Shown here: piece after piece, positions 41,949 through 49,712 of the stretch
Numbering within the stretch: position 1 is the first letter of the stretch
How the letters are laid out: the number at the start of each line of letters is the position of its first letter
From: Rhodospirillaceae bacterium bin65
GTDB lineage: Bacteria; Pseudomonadota; Alphaproteobacteria; Bin65
DNA: 64,000 nt
Direction of reading: 5' to 3'
Assembly (NCBI GenBank): GCA_002238725.1
Contig: MPMX01000012.1
Coordinates: forward strand, 1 to 64,000
Position numbers and translations under genes: made by a program
Notes under the pieces: generated by a model
What the model was told of the DNA's origin: nothing
What the model saw: the letters and a program-made list of their open reading frames with translations, nothing else
Database searches by the model: none

Positions 41949-42054
41949 CCCCGGAAGGTCAGGAAATGGCCGGTGCTACCCCCTGCTACGCCCGGATAAC
42001 GGCCTGCGCAAAGCCGGCAGCGAGGCAAAGAACCGCCGCAACGCCCCGAAAAAC

Positions 42055-42897
42055 CTAGTCTTCGGCCTCCGCGGCCTTCGCTTCGCTCCAGTAGCGCTCC
42101 AGGTCATCCATCGGCAGCCCGGCAACGGTGCGGCCGTCATGCCGGATACTGTCTTCCACGCTGCGGAAGCGGCGTTCGACCTTGCGGTTGGCCCGGCGCA
42201 GGGCTTCTTCCGGGTCGATGCCGAGCCGGCGGCCGACCTGGGCAACGGTGAACAGCAGGTCGCCCAGCTCCTCGGCGGCGCGGGACTCGTCCCCGTGCCG
42301 GATTTCCTCGCGCAATTCGCCGAGTTCTTCGGTCACCTTTTCGGTAATCGACAGCGCATCCGGCCAATCGAAGCCGACGCGGGCCATCCGCCGGCCCAGC
42401 TTGTGGGCGCGCAGCAGCGCGGGCAGGGCGGCGGGCACATCGTCCAGCACGCTGGCGGAATCGCCGCCCTGTTGCGATTTCTCAACCCGTTCCCGCGCCT
42501 TGTGCTCTTCCCACGCGGCAGACTGGGCCTCGACCGACGCGACCCGTTCCTCGCCGAAGACGTGCGGATGCCGCCGTTCCATCTTGTCGGCGATGGAGCG
42601 GGCGACGTCGGCGAAGTCGAACGCGCCGGCTTCTTCGGCCATCCGGGCGTGGAACACGGCCTGGAACAGGAGGTCGCCCAGTTCGTCCTGCAGGTCGGCC
42701 ATATCGTTGCGGCCGATGGCGTCGGCGACTTCGTAGGCTTCCTCGATCGTATAAGGCGCGATGGTGGCGAAATCCTGCTCCAGATCCCAGGGGCAGCCGC
42801 CGTCCGGGTTGCGCAACGCCGCCATGATGTTGAGCAGGCGCCGGATCTGGGCGGCGGCTTTTGCATTGTCGGCGGCCGGAGAAGGGGAATACGTCAT
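42055..42897 (-). CDS. mazG: Nucleoside triphosphate pyrophosphohydrolase MazG
   Basis: 280 residues with two MazG domains, as in E. coli MazG. First domain: PWDLEQDFATIAPYTIEEAY with the metal-binding EEAYEVADAI and DELGDLLFQAVFHARM. Second: TEELGELREEIRH and EELGDLLFTVAQVGRRLG. It hydrolyses NTPs to NMP and PPi. An AT-rich palindrome (42932-42947) lies 35 bases upstream. Confidence 0.94.
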   Translation of the reverse strand: MTYSPSPAADNAKAAAQIRRLLNIMAALRNPDGGCPWDLEQDFATIAPYTIEEAYEVADAIGRNDMADLQDELGDLLFQAVFHARMAEEAGAFDFADVARSIADKMERRHPHVFGEERVASVEAQSAAWEEHKARERVEKSQQGGDSASVLDDVPAALPALLRAHKLGRRMARVGFDWPDALSITEKVTEELGELREEIRHGDESRAAEELGDLLFTVAQVGRRLGIDPEEALRRANRKVERRFRSVEDSIRHDGRTVAGLPMDDLERYWSEAKAAEAED

Positions 42898-42931
42898 CCT
42901 GTCACGCCTCGCGCCCTGTAACGGTGATTCG

Positions 42932-42947
42932 CATAATATATATTATG
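42932..42947 (-). promoter_or_regulatory. 16-bp perfect AT palindrome upstream of mazG
   Basis: CATAATATATATTATG reads the same on both strands and lies in a very AT-rich island (42928-42958) between mazG and the end of tatD. It contains -10-like sequence and may be the mazG promoter/operator. Confidence 0.45.
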
Positions 42948-42957
42948 GAAAATATTA

Positions 42958-43755
42958 TCAAGATACGGCCACTGTAGCCGGACGGTCTATCTTGTTGAAA
43001 AGTCGATAGAAATTTTCAGTTGTGGTTCGCTCCAGCCGTTCCATCGGCACATCGCGGACCGTTGCCAGGCACTGCGCCGTATGCACGACGAAAGACGGCT
43101 CGTTGGTCTTGCCGCGATGCGGGACCGGCGCCAGGAACGGCGCGTCGGTCTCGACCAGGAGCCGGTCCTCCGGGAGGTCGCGGGCGATGTCCCGCAGTTC
43201 GCCGGCCTTCTTGAAGGTGACGATGCCGGAGAATGACACATACATGCCGAGCTCGATCGCCCGCTCGGCAAGGGCGCGCGAGCCGGTGAAACAATGGATC
43301 ACGCCAGGGAACGCGCCCTTCGCCTGCTCCGCCGTCAGAATTTCCATGGTCTCGGCGTCGGCGTCGCGCGTGTGGACGATCAGCGGCAGCCCGGTTTCGC
43401 GCGCCGCTGCGATATGGGCCAGGAAACTGGCGCGCTGGGTTTCCGGACGACTGTTCGTGTAAAAATAGTCCAGCCCGGTCTCGCCGATGCCGACGACCTT
43501 GCTGTTTCCTGTCTTTCCAATCAGTTGCGCGGCGTTTTCGATGCCCTCTTCATCGGCATTGTGCGGATGGACGCCGACCGAGCAGTAGACGCGCTCGTGC
43601 CCGACTGCGATCGCCAGAATCTCGCCGAAGCGGCTCATCCGGGTGCAGATCGTCACGACGGTCTCGATCCCGGCCTGCCGGGCGCGGTCCAGCACCGCGC
43701 TCCGGTCCTCGGCCAGAACGTCGAAATCGAGATGGCAGTGGCTGTCGACCAGCAT
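42958..43755 (-). CDS. tatD: TatD family metal-dependent deoxyribonuclease
   Basis: 265 residues, TIM-barrel hydrolase. Metal ligands: HCHLDF (HxH) at the start, GETGLDYFY (Glu), IVHTRDADAETMEIL, HCFTGS and VETDAPFLAPVPHRG. The members studied have 3'-5' exonuclease activity. ATG 43755 (MLVDSHCHLD) matches the family start. It follows metG by about 23 bases in the same direction. Confidence 0.93.
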   Translation of the reverse strand: MLVDSHCHLDFDVLAEDRSAVLDRARQAGIETVVTICTRMSRFGEILAIAVGHERVYCSVGVHPHNADEEGIENAAQLIGKTGNSKVVGIGETGLDYFYTNSRPETQRASFLAHIAAARETGLPLIVHTRDADAETMEILTAEQAKGAFPGVIHCFTGSRALAERAIELGMYVSFSGIVTFKKAGELRDIARDLPEDRLLVETDAPFLAPVPHRGKTNEPSFVVHTAQCLATVRDVPMERLERTTTENFYRLFNKIDRPATVAVS

Positions 43756-43778
43756 CGTCGGTAATCTTCGGCCGGCGG

Positions 43779-45329
43779 TCAGGCGGCGTCTTCGCCGACG
43801 AAGCGCGGGAAGACCGGCGAGGGCGCCGGCAGCGCCGTACCGGGCGCGATCCGTGCGGGCAAGGCGGCAAAGGTGCGGGCGCCCTCCTCGTCCGGCACCG
43901 CCAGTTGTTCGAGCAACGCCGCCGCCGCATCCGGCACGACCGGCTGCACGAAAATCGCCAACTGCCGGATCGTGTCGGCCAGAACGTAGAGCACCGTCGC
44001 CATGCGCGCGGGATCGGTCTTGCGCAGTGCCCACGGCGCCTGGGCGTCGACATAGCGGTTGGCGTCGCCGACGACCCGCCAGATCGCTTCCAGCATCCTG
44101 TGGATCGCCAGACCGGCCATTTCGCGCCGGGTTTCCTCCACCAGCGCCACGGCAGCGGCGAACAGGGCCTCGTCGGCTTCGGTGAATTCGCCCGGCTCGG
44201 GCACCCGGCCGTCGCAGTTCCGGGCAATCATGGTCAGGACGCGCTGGCCGAGATTTCCCAGATCGTTCGCGAGATCGCTGTTGATGCGCTGCACGATGGC
44301 TTCGGGCGTGACCGAGCCGTCGTTGCCGTAGGGCACCTCGCGCATCAGGAAATAGCGCATCTGGTCGAGCCCGTAGGTTTCCCGCATCGCCTCCGGCGTG
44401 ACGACATTGCCGACCGATTTCGACATTTTCCGCCCTTCGATGGTCAGGAAGCCGTGGCCGAACACCTGGCCCGGCAATGGCACCCCCGCCGACATCAGGA
44501 ACGCCGGCCAGTAGATGGCGTGGAAGCGCATGATATCCTTGCCGACGATGTGGATGTCGGCCGGCCAGTAGCGCCGATAAAATTCCGAATCTTCATGGGG
44601 ATAGCCGGCGGCGGTGATGTAGTTGGTCAGCGCGTCGAGCCAGACGTAGACGATATGGTCGTCGTCGCCCGGCACCGGTACGCCCCAGTTGAAACTTGTC
44701 CGCGACACCGACAGGTCTTTCAGCCCCTGGCGCATGAAATTCATCAGCTCGTTGCGCCGGTGAGGCGGTGCGGCAAAACCCGGGTTGGCCTCGTAATGGG
44801 CGATCAGCTTGTCCGTATAGGCCGACAGGCGGAAAAAGTAGCTCGGCTCCTCGATCCACTCGACCTCGGCGCCGCCCGGCGTCAGCCAGCGGTCACCGTC
44901 TTTGACCAGTTCGTCCTCGCCGATATACGCCTCGTCCCGGACCGAGTACCAGCCGGCGTAGCTGCCGAGATAGATGTCGCCGGCATCGACCAGCTTCTGC
45001 CAGATCGCCCGGGTCGATTCGTAATGGCGCGGTTCGGTCGTCCGGATGAAACCGTCGTTCGAGATGTTGAGCGTCCGGGTCATCTCCTTGAACTGGGCCG
45101 CGATCATGTCGCAGAACGCCTTCGGCTCCATGCCCTGGGCGCGCGCCGAGGATTCGACCTTCTGGCCGTGCTCGTCGGTCCCGGTGAGGAAAAAGACGTC
45201 GTGGCCGTCGAGCCGCTTGTAGCGGGCGATGACGTCGGTCGAGATCGCTTCGTAGGCATGGCCCAGATGGGGCGCGCCGTTGACGTAGGAAATCGCCGTC
45301 GTGATGTAGAATTTGGGCTTGTCGGTCAT
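43779..45329 (-). CDS. metG: Methionyl-tRNA synthetase
   Basis: 516 residues. Class I signatures: HLGHA in APHLGHAYEAISTDV and KMSKS in EGRKMSKSVGNVVTP. The connective peptide has none of the zinc-knuckle cysteines of E. coli MetG, and the C-terminal tRNA-binding (OB) domain is missing. This is the compact type seen in alphaproteobacteria. ATG 45329 (MTDKPKFYITTAIS) is the family start. It is in the operon after holB. Confidence 0.96.
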   Translation of the reverse strand: MTDKPKFYITTAISYVNGAPHLGHAYEAISTDVIARYKRLDGHDVFFLTGTDEHGQKVESSARAQGMEPKAFCDMIAAQFKEMTRTLNISNDGFIRTTEPRHYESTRAIWQKLVDAGDIYLGSYAGWYSVRDEAYIGEDELVKDGDRWLTPGGAEVEWIEEPSYFFRLSAYTDKLIAHYEANPGFAAPPHRRNELMNFMRQGLKDLSVSRTSFNWGVPVPGDDDHIVYVWLDALTNYITAAGYPHEDSEFYRRYWPADIHIVGKDIMRFHAIYWPAFLMSAGVPLPGQVFGHGFLTIEGRKMSKSVGNVVTPEAMRETYGLDQMRYFLMREVPYGNDGSVTPEAIVQRINSDLANDLGNLGQRVLTMIARNCDGRVPEPGEFTEADEALFAAAVALVEETRREMAGLAIHRMLEAIWRVVGDANRYVDAQAPWALRKTDPARMATVLYVLADTIRQLAIFVQPVVPDAAAALLEQLAVPDEEGARTFAALPARIAPGTALPAPSPVFPRFVGEDAA

Positions 45330-45584
45330 GCCGTCGGAACCGCGGGGCGTCGGGGGTTGAAGGAAAGGCCCGGCGCGCCGGGACGCCGGACATAGGAGGC
45401 CCAGACACATAAGCCATGCCGGCCGGTGGCGCCACAGCGGCCAATCGACCTTGCGGGTTGCTTCGCAAATGGCGCCGCCGCCGCGCGGCCTGCGCCGGCA
45501 GGACTGTCGCCTCAGTGACATATTCCAAACCGGACTTGCAGAGATTGCCGGAGCAATCGTTGAGGAGTAATTCGCCGCCAGGCG

Positions 45585-46739
45585 TCAGCCGCCCTGTGCG
45601 CCCGGCGAGTGGAAGAGGCTGCTTGTATCCCGGCACGCTTTCAGCACCGTATGGCGCCGGTCCAGATTGAGCAGCTCGGCCTCGCGAAAGCGCTCCGCGA
45701 TCTCGAACCATAGGGCGGCGGCAGCGTCCCGCGTCGCGGGCTGCCCCGCGTCGCGCGCCAGTATCGCGGTGCGGCGCGCCAGCAGTTCGCCGACCACGCG
45801 AAAGGCGGCCGTCGCCCCGGCCCCCCGCGCGACCTGCTCGGCCAGGTCCAGCGCCTGGAGCCCGCCGGCCTCTTCCGGCGCCGCCAGGATGGCGCCGATC
45901 CGGCTTTCCAGCGCGCCGGCATCGGCCTCGAGAAGCCGGATCGCCCGGCCCGGGCTGCCGCCGGCGAGTTCCAGGACCGCTTCGTCCGCCGCCAGATCCG
46001 GCGCCGCCGCGCTCAGGACCCTCCGCAGATCCTCCGGCCCCAGTGCCGGCAAGGCAAGGACCTGACAGCGCGACCGGATCGTCGGCAAGACTGCGCCGGA
46101 AACGTGATTAATTAGCAGAAACAGGCATTTGCCTGGCGGTTCTTCGAGTGACTTCAGCAAGGCGTTCGCGGCGTTCCGGTTCATCTCGTCGACCGGATCG
46201 ACGATGACGATTCGCCAGCCGCCGCCGGTCGCCGTCCGGTTGAGAAACTTCATGGCGTCGCGCACGTCGCCGACCACGATCTCGCCGCGCATCTTCCCGG
46301 TATCGGGATTGACCGACCGGCGGATGACCTTGAGGCCGGGTTGGGCGCCGGCCGCGATCCGCCGGGCCGCAGCGTCGTCCGCACCGACCTTCGGGCGGGG
46401 TGCGCCCCCCCCGCGGGCGCCGCCGCGCCGCGCCGCCGCGGCGCCGCCGGCGCCTCCCCCCCCCCCCGCGGCGGGCCCCCCCCCCGCCGCAGGCGCCGCC
46501 AGGCCCGGCAACTCCGGCGGCGCCGGGGCGTCGATCGCGCCGGACAGGATGGCGCGGGCAAAGCGGTAGGCCAGGGTCGCCTTGCCGATGCCCTCGCCGC
46601 CGGTAAAGAGCCAGCCGTGGGCCAGGCGGCCGCCGCGCCACGCCGCCGACAGCACCGCTTCGGCCGCGTCGTGGCCGATCAGGAGATAAGTGTTCTCCGG
46701 CCCGGGCCGCGGCGCCTCTTCGACGTTCGGTTCAGCCAT
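45585..46739 (-). CDS. holB: DNA polymerase III subunit delta' with a low-complexity insert
   Basis: 384 residues; clamp-loader subunit. AAA+ motifs: LIGHDAAEAVL, AHGWLFTGGEGIGKATLAYR (Walker A-like), IVIVDPVDEMNRNAANALLK (Walker B-like), LEEPPGKCLFLLINHVSGAV and TIRSRCQVLAL. Residues about 80-120 are almost pure Gly/Ala/Arg, encoded by G/C runs with three C homopolymers of 8, 12 and 10 bases (46405-46412, 46456-46467, 46476-46485). This stretch is unlike homologs and may be misassembled. The start overlaps the tmk stop. Confidence 0.88.
   Translation of the reverse strand: MAEPNVEEAPRPGPENTYLLIGHDAAEAVLSAAWRGGRLAHGWLFTGGEGIGKATLAYRFARAILSGAIDAPAPPELPGLAAPAAGGGPAAGGGGGAGGAAAARRGGARGGGAPRPKVGADDAAARRIAAGAQPGLKVIRRSVNPDTGKMRGEIVVGDVRDAMKFLNRTATGGGWRIVIVDPVDEMNRNAANALLKSLEEPPGKCLFLLINHVSGAVLPTIRSRCQVLALPALGPEDLRRVLSAAAPDLAADEAVLELAGGSPGRAIRLLEADAGALESRIGAILAAPEEAGGLQALDLAEQVARGAGATAAFRVVGELLARRTAILARDAGQPATRDAAAALWFEIAERFREAELLNLDRRHTVLKACRDTSSLFHSPGAQGG
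46396..46500. repeat. GC-only low-complexity block with C homopolymers inside holB
   Basis: About 100 bases consist almost entirely of G and C and hold runs of 8, 12 and 10 C. No such runs are seen elsewhere in the window. Short-read or long-read consensus is unreliable in such sequence. Confidence 0.7.
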
Positions 46740-47394
46740 CGGTCAGCAGCCTCTCGCCGACCGCCGCAGCGATCCGCCGGGCCACGCTGTCGACCGGCGC
46801 GGTTGCATCGACGACGATGCAGCGCGCGGGCTCCCGGCGGGCGATATCGAGAAAGCCGTCGCGGACCGCTTCGTGAAACCGGAGAGTCCGCTCCTCGAAG
46901 CGGGATTCGGCGGCCTGGCGGTCGCCGGCCCGCGCTCCTGCCCGCTTCAGTCCCTCGGCCGCCGGCAGGTCGAGAACGACCGTCAGGTCCGGGGCCAGGT
47001 TGCCCACCGCGAACCGGGTGAGCGCGGTCAGCCCGTCCGGCGGCAATCCGCCGGCATAGCCCTGGTAGGCCAGCGTCGAATCAGCGAAGCGGTCGCACAG
47101 CACCCACGCGCCGCGCGCCAGCGCCGGCTGGATGACGTTCACGGCATGGTCGCGCCGGGCCGCAGTCATGAGCAGGGCTTCGGTCGTGGCGTCCCACCGG
47201 TCCGGCTCGCCGGTGACCAGCAGCGCGCGGATCGCTTCGGCACCCGGCGTTCCGCCCGGCTCCCGGGTCGTCACGGCTTCGACGCCCTGCCCGTTCAGCC
47301 AGGCGGCGAGCCGCCGGACCTGGGTCGACTTGCCGGCCCCCTCCCCGCCTTCGACGGTGATGAAACGGCCGGTTGCAACGCTGCAGTCCGTCAT
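46732..47394 (-). CDS. tmk: Thymidylate kinase
   Basis: 220 residues. P-loop FITVEGGEGAGKSTQVRRLA, DRX motif VLCDRFADSTLAYQGYAGGL, LID region around RAGARAGDRQAAESRFEE, where the R-rich LID of class II-like enzymes is expected. It makes dTDP from dTMP. ATG 47394 overlaps the stop of the upstream carboxypeptidase gene (ATGA). Order dac-tmk-holB-metG-tatD is typical of alphaproteobacteria. Confidence 0.95.
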   Translation of the reverse strand: MTDCSVATGRFITVEGGEGAGKSTQVRRLAAWLNGQGVEAVTTREPGGTPGAEAIRALLVTGEPDRWDATTEALLMTAARRDHAVNVIQPALARGAWVLCDRFADSTLAYQGYAGGLPPDGLTALTRFAVGNLAPDLTVVLDLPAAEGLKRAGARAGDRQAAESRFEERTLRFHEAVRDGFLDIARREPARCIVVDATAPVDSVARRIAAAVGERLLTDG

Positions 47395-48239
47395 TCCCGG
47401 CCTGCCGGCTGGTCGAAGCCCCAACGCAGGAGCCGGATCGCTTCCTGCTGCCGTTCGTTCCCGCTCTTCAGGCCGTTGACGACCAGGATCAACCGCCGGC
47501 TGCCCCGCTTTGCCGAGGCGACAAGGCCGTAGCCGCCGGCCCGCGTATAGCCGGTTTTAAAGCCGTCGGCGCCTTCCACCCGGCCGAGGACCGGGTTCCG
47601 GTTGCGCCAGTTCCGGCCGCCGAACCGGACCGAGCGCAGGGCGAAAAGCGGATAGCGATCCGGAAACCGCGCGAGGATCACGCCGGCCAGCCGGGCGATG
47701 TCGCGCGCGCTGGTCAGGTGGCCGGGTGCCGTGAAGCCGGTGGCGTTGCGGAACGACGTATCGCGCAGGCCGAGCTGCCGGGCGCGCCGGATCATCGCCG
47801 CAGCGAAGGCCTTTTCGCTGCCGGCCAGCCGCTCGGCCAGCGCCACCGTCGCATCGTTGGCGGAATGGACGATCATAGCCAGCATCAATTCCCGCGCCGG
47901 ATAGCGGCCGCCGCGCCTCAGCCCGACGCGCGATCCGCGCTGGCCGGCGGCGTGTTTGCTGGCGGGAATCTTCTCTTCGCCGGAAAGCCGGCCGTCGCGA
48001 AGCGCCTCGAAGACCAGCAGGGCGGTCATCAGCTTGGTCATGGACGAGGGCCGCATCCTGTATCCGGCATTCTTCGCGAGCAGCGTGCGGAAAGACGGAT
48101 ACTCGACCAGCAACGCCTGTTTGGCCGGCGTGGCGATGGCGGGAGCGCCCCTGCCCGCCTCCGCAGCCGCCGCCATCGACGGGAACGGGGGCGTCAGAAT
48201 CAGGCAGGTCGGCAGGAAGAGCAGCAGGAACGGACGCAT
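47391..48239 (-). CDS. D-alanyl-D-alanine carboxypeptidase (short PBP5/6 type)
   Basis: 282 residues. Signal peptide MRPFLLLFLPTCLILTPPFP. The active-site SxxK is in RPSSMTKLMTALLVFE, SxN in MIVHSANDATVALAE, KTG in GFKTGYTRAGGYGLVAS. It trims pentapeptides of peptidoglycan in the periplasm. The C-terminal PBP5 domain and membrane anchor helix of DacA/DacC are absent, so it is a soluble or loosely attached short form. ATG 48239 was chosen; the frame is open further upstream into repeat sequence, which is not coding. Confidence 0.9.
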   Translation of the reverse strand: MRPFLLLFLPTCLILTPPFPSMAAAAEAGRGAPAIATPAKQALLVEYPSFRTLLAKNAGYRMRPSSMTKLMTALLVFEALRDGRLSGEEKIPASKHAAGQRGSRVGLRRGGRYPARELMLAMIVHSANDATVALAERLAGSEKAFAAAMIRRARQLGLRDTSFRNATGFTAPGHLTSARDIARLAGVILARFPDRYPLFALRSVRFGGRNWRNRNPVLGRVEGADGFKTGYTRAGGYGLVASAKRGSRRLILVVNGLKSGNERQQEAIRLLRWGFDQPAGRE

Positions 48240-48347
48240 CGTCACCCGGAACGGTCGAAGTCGGCGCTGCCATTGTACGGGAAATTCTCTGGCCGGGTAG
48301 CCCGCCACGCGGCTTCGTGCCAGTCGAGTATGGTACCTTCCAATACC

Positions 48348-48467
48348 GTCATATCGACCGAAGCGGCCCGGAGGGTCGCGAAACGGAGATATCTTTTCGG
48401 TGCGGAGCGAGGGACTATGCACCGCGCTGGAAAGATTTCTCCGCTCCCTGCGGTCGGTCGAAATGAC
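48348..48467. repeat. Large imperfect stem-loop, dispersed intergenic element
   Basis: The arm at 48348-48396 (starting GTCATATCGACCG, ending GATATCTTTT) is a rough reverse complement of 48431-48467 (AAAGATTTCTCCGC to GTCGAAATGAC). The structure fills most of the 310 bases between the carboxypeptidase and tRNA-Ser. Elements ending in GGTCGAAATGAC are a common form of dispersed palindrome in bacterial genomes. Confidence 0.6.
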
Positions 48468-48501
48468 GGAATTCACTATGCCGGAGCGCCGGTTTCGCCG
48501 G

Positions 48502-48529
48502 TTGACGCTTCGCGCCCTGAATCTAATCT
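48502..48529 (+). promoter_or_regulatory. Promoter of tRNA-Ser
   Basis: TTGACG (48502-48507), 16-bp spacer, TAATCT (48524-48529), 20 bases before the mature tRNA 5' end. Confidence 0.5.
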
Positions 48530-48549
48530 GCTTCCCGACAGAACGATAC

Positions 48550-48639
48550 GGATGGGTGGCCGAGCGGTCGAAGGCACCGGTCTTGAAAACCGGCAGGCGT
48601 GCAAGCGTCTCGTGGGTTCGAATCCCACCCCATCCGCCA
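48550..48639 (+). tRNA. tRNA-Ser (anticodon TGA)
   Basis: Starts GGATGGG and ends CCCATCC-G-CCA. The anticodon arm is CCGGT-CTTGAAA-ACCGG, anticodon TGA. A long variable arm (CAGGCGTGCAAGCGTCTC) marks a class II tRNA. 90 nt with encoded CCA. Confidence 0.96.
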
Positions 48640-48779
48640 GCTTCGTTCGATAATGGTATGCAAATAAAGAGAATTCCTGTTATTTTGAGAACGCTAGTTC
48701 CAGAAACAACTTGCCCGGCGCGGCCGCATTCCGCCGGGGAACTGCGGCCGGGTGCGCCATGTCCAGGGGAGGACGGCCG

Positions 48780-49283
48780 ATGAAGCCAACCCATGCGCGG
48801 CGAACCGCATCGGCGGCTCTTGCCTTCCTGGTGTGCGCCCTTTTTGCGGCCGGTCCGGCAGGAGCGGCGGGCGGCACGCCCGACAGCGGCACGCGTCCGA
48901 AGGTGGCCGGCAAGGCCGAATACGACCGGGCGGAAGCGCTGATAGAGGCCGGAAAATACGCCGAGGCGATCCCCCTGCTCAAGACGGCCGATGCGAAGGC
49001 GCCGGACAGTGCGGACGTCCACAACTGGCTCGGCTACGCCTACCGCAAGCTGAAGAAGTACGACGCCGCGCTGAAGCATTACAAAATCGCCCTGCGCCTC
49101 GCGCCGCGGCATCGCGGGGCGAACGAATATCTCGGCGAGCTCTATCTCGCGCTCGGACAGCTCAAGAAAGCCGAAGAACGCCTTGCCGTCCTCGACAGAG
49201 CCTGCCTGTTCGGGTGCGAGGAATACACCGAGCTCAAGGAAGCGATCGCCGCTTACAAGGCCCGAAAGGGAATAAGCGAGTAG
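48780..49283 (+). CDS. Exported TPR-repeat protein
   Basis: 167 residues. Signal peptide at 1-25 (ASAALAFLVCALFAAGPAGA, possibly cleaved at AGA-A). Two to three TPR units follow: AEALIEAGKYAEAIPLLKTA, DVHNWLGYAYRKLKKYDAAL and RGANEYLGELYLALGQLKKA. The C-terminal segment has CLFGCEEYTELKEAI, typical of a widespread alphaproteobacterial TPR family. ATG 48780 has a good ribosome-binding site (GGGGAGGA). Probably a periplasmic scaffold; partner unknown. Confidence 0.85.
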   Translation: MKPTHARRTASAALAFLVCALFAAGPAGAAGGTPDSGTRPKVAGKAEYDRAEALIEAGKYAEAIPLLKTADAKAPDSADVHNWLGYAYRKLKKYDAALKHYKIALRLAPRHRGANEYLGELYLALGQLKKAEERLAVLDRACLFGCEEYTELKEAIAAYKARKGISE

Positions 49284-49293
49284 CCCTGCCCTC

Positions 49294-49698
49294 TCACGCC
49301 GCCTCCGAACCGGAAGGCTGCGCCGACTCCTCCGGTTCTCCCGCCTCCCCGTCCTCCGAGCGCACCGGGTAGCCGGCGATCGACCAGTCGACAATGCCAC
49401 CGTCCATATGCACGACTTCGCGGAAGCCGGTATCGACGAAGCGTTCGAAATGCTCGGCGGTCCGGCGCCCGGAGCGGCAATGGAAGATGCCGATCTTCCC
49501 GCCGTCGCCCTCGGGCCGCCGGGAATCGAAGTCCGAAAGCGGAAACAGCGCCGCACCGGGGATATGTTCGTCCTCGTACTCGATGAATTCGCGCACGTCG
49601 ATCAGGACGGCTTCGCCGGCCTCCAGCAGCATCTTCGCCCGGTGCACGTCGACCGCCCGCACGGTGATGGTTTTCCTGTCGTTCGAAAGAGTCGCCAT
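49294..49698 (-). CDS. Rhodanese-like domain protein
   Basis: 134 residues, one rhodanese domain. Substrate-loop region VLIDVREFIEYEDEHIPGA and the active-site loop FHCRSGRRT with the catalytic Cys, then VVHMDGGIVDWSIAGYPV. Sulfur transfer from thiosulfate or a persulfide is the family activity. It lies 14 bases after metZ, so it may handle sulfide or persulfide for sulfhydrylation; this link is inference. ATG 49698 gives a compact single domain; longer frames lack similarity. Confidence 0.88.
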   Translation of the reverse strand: MATLSNDRKTITVRAVDVHRAKMLLEAGEAVLIDVREFIEYEDEHIPGAALFPLSDFDSRRPEGDGGKIGIFHCRSGRRTAEHFERFVDTGFREVVHMDGGIVDWSIAGYPVRSEDGEAGEPEESAQPSGSEAA

Positions 49699-49712
49699 GT
49701 CGATCGGTCCTT

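Noticed and set aside
46396-46500. Phase-variable homopolymer switch in holB
   Set aside because: Switching off a clamp-loader subunit would be lethal; a consensus error is more likely.
48550-48639. Genomic-island insertion at a tRNA 3' end
   Set aside because: I looked for a repeated tRNA 3' end and an integrase near the Ser, Pro, Asn and Cys tRNAs and found neither.
47391-49556. A 721-codon minus-strand frame ending in the carboxypeptidase
   Set aside because: Only the last 283 codons are coding; the part before crosses the tRNA-Ser gene, the stem-loop repeat and the TPR gene.
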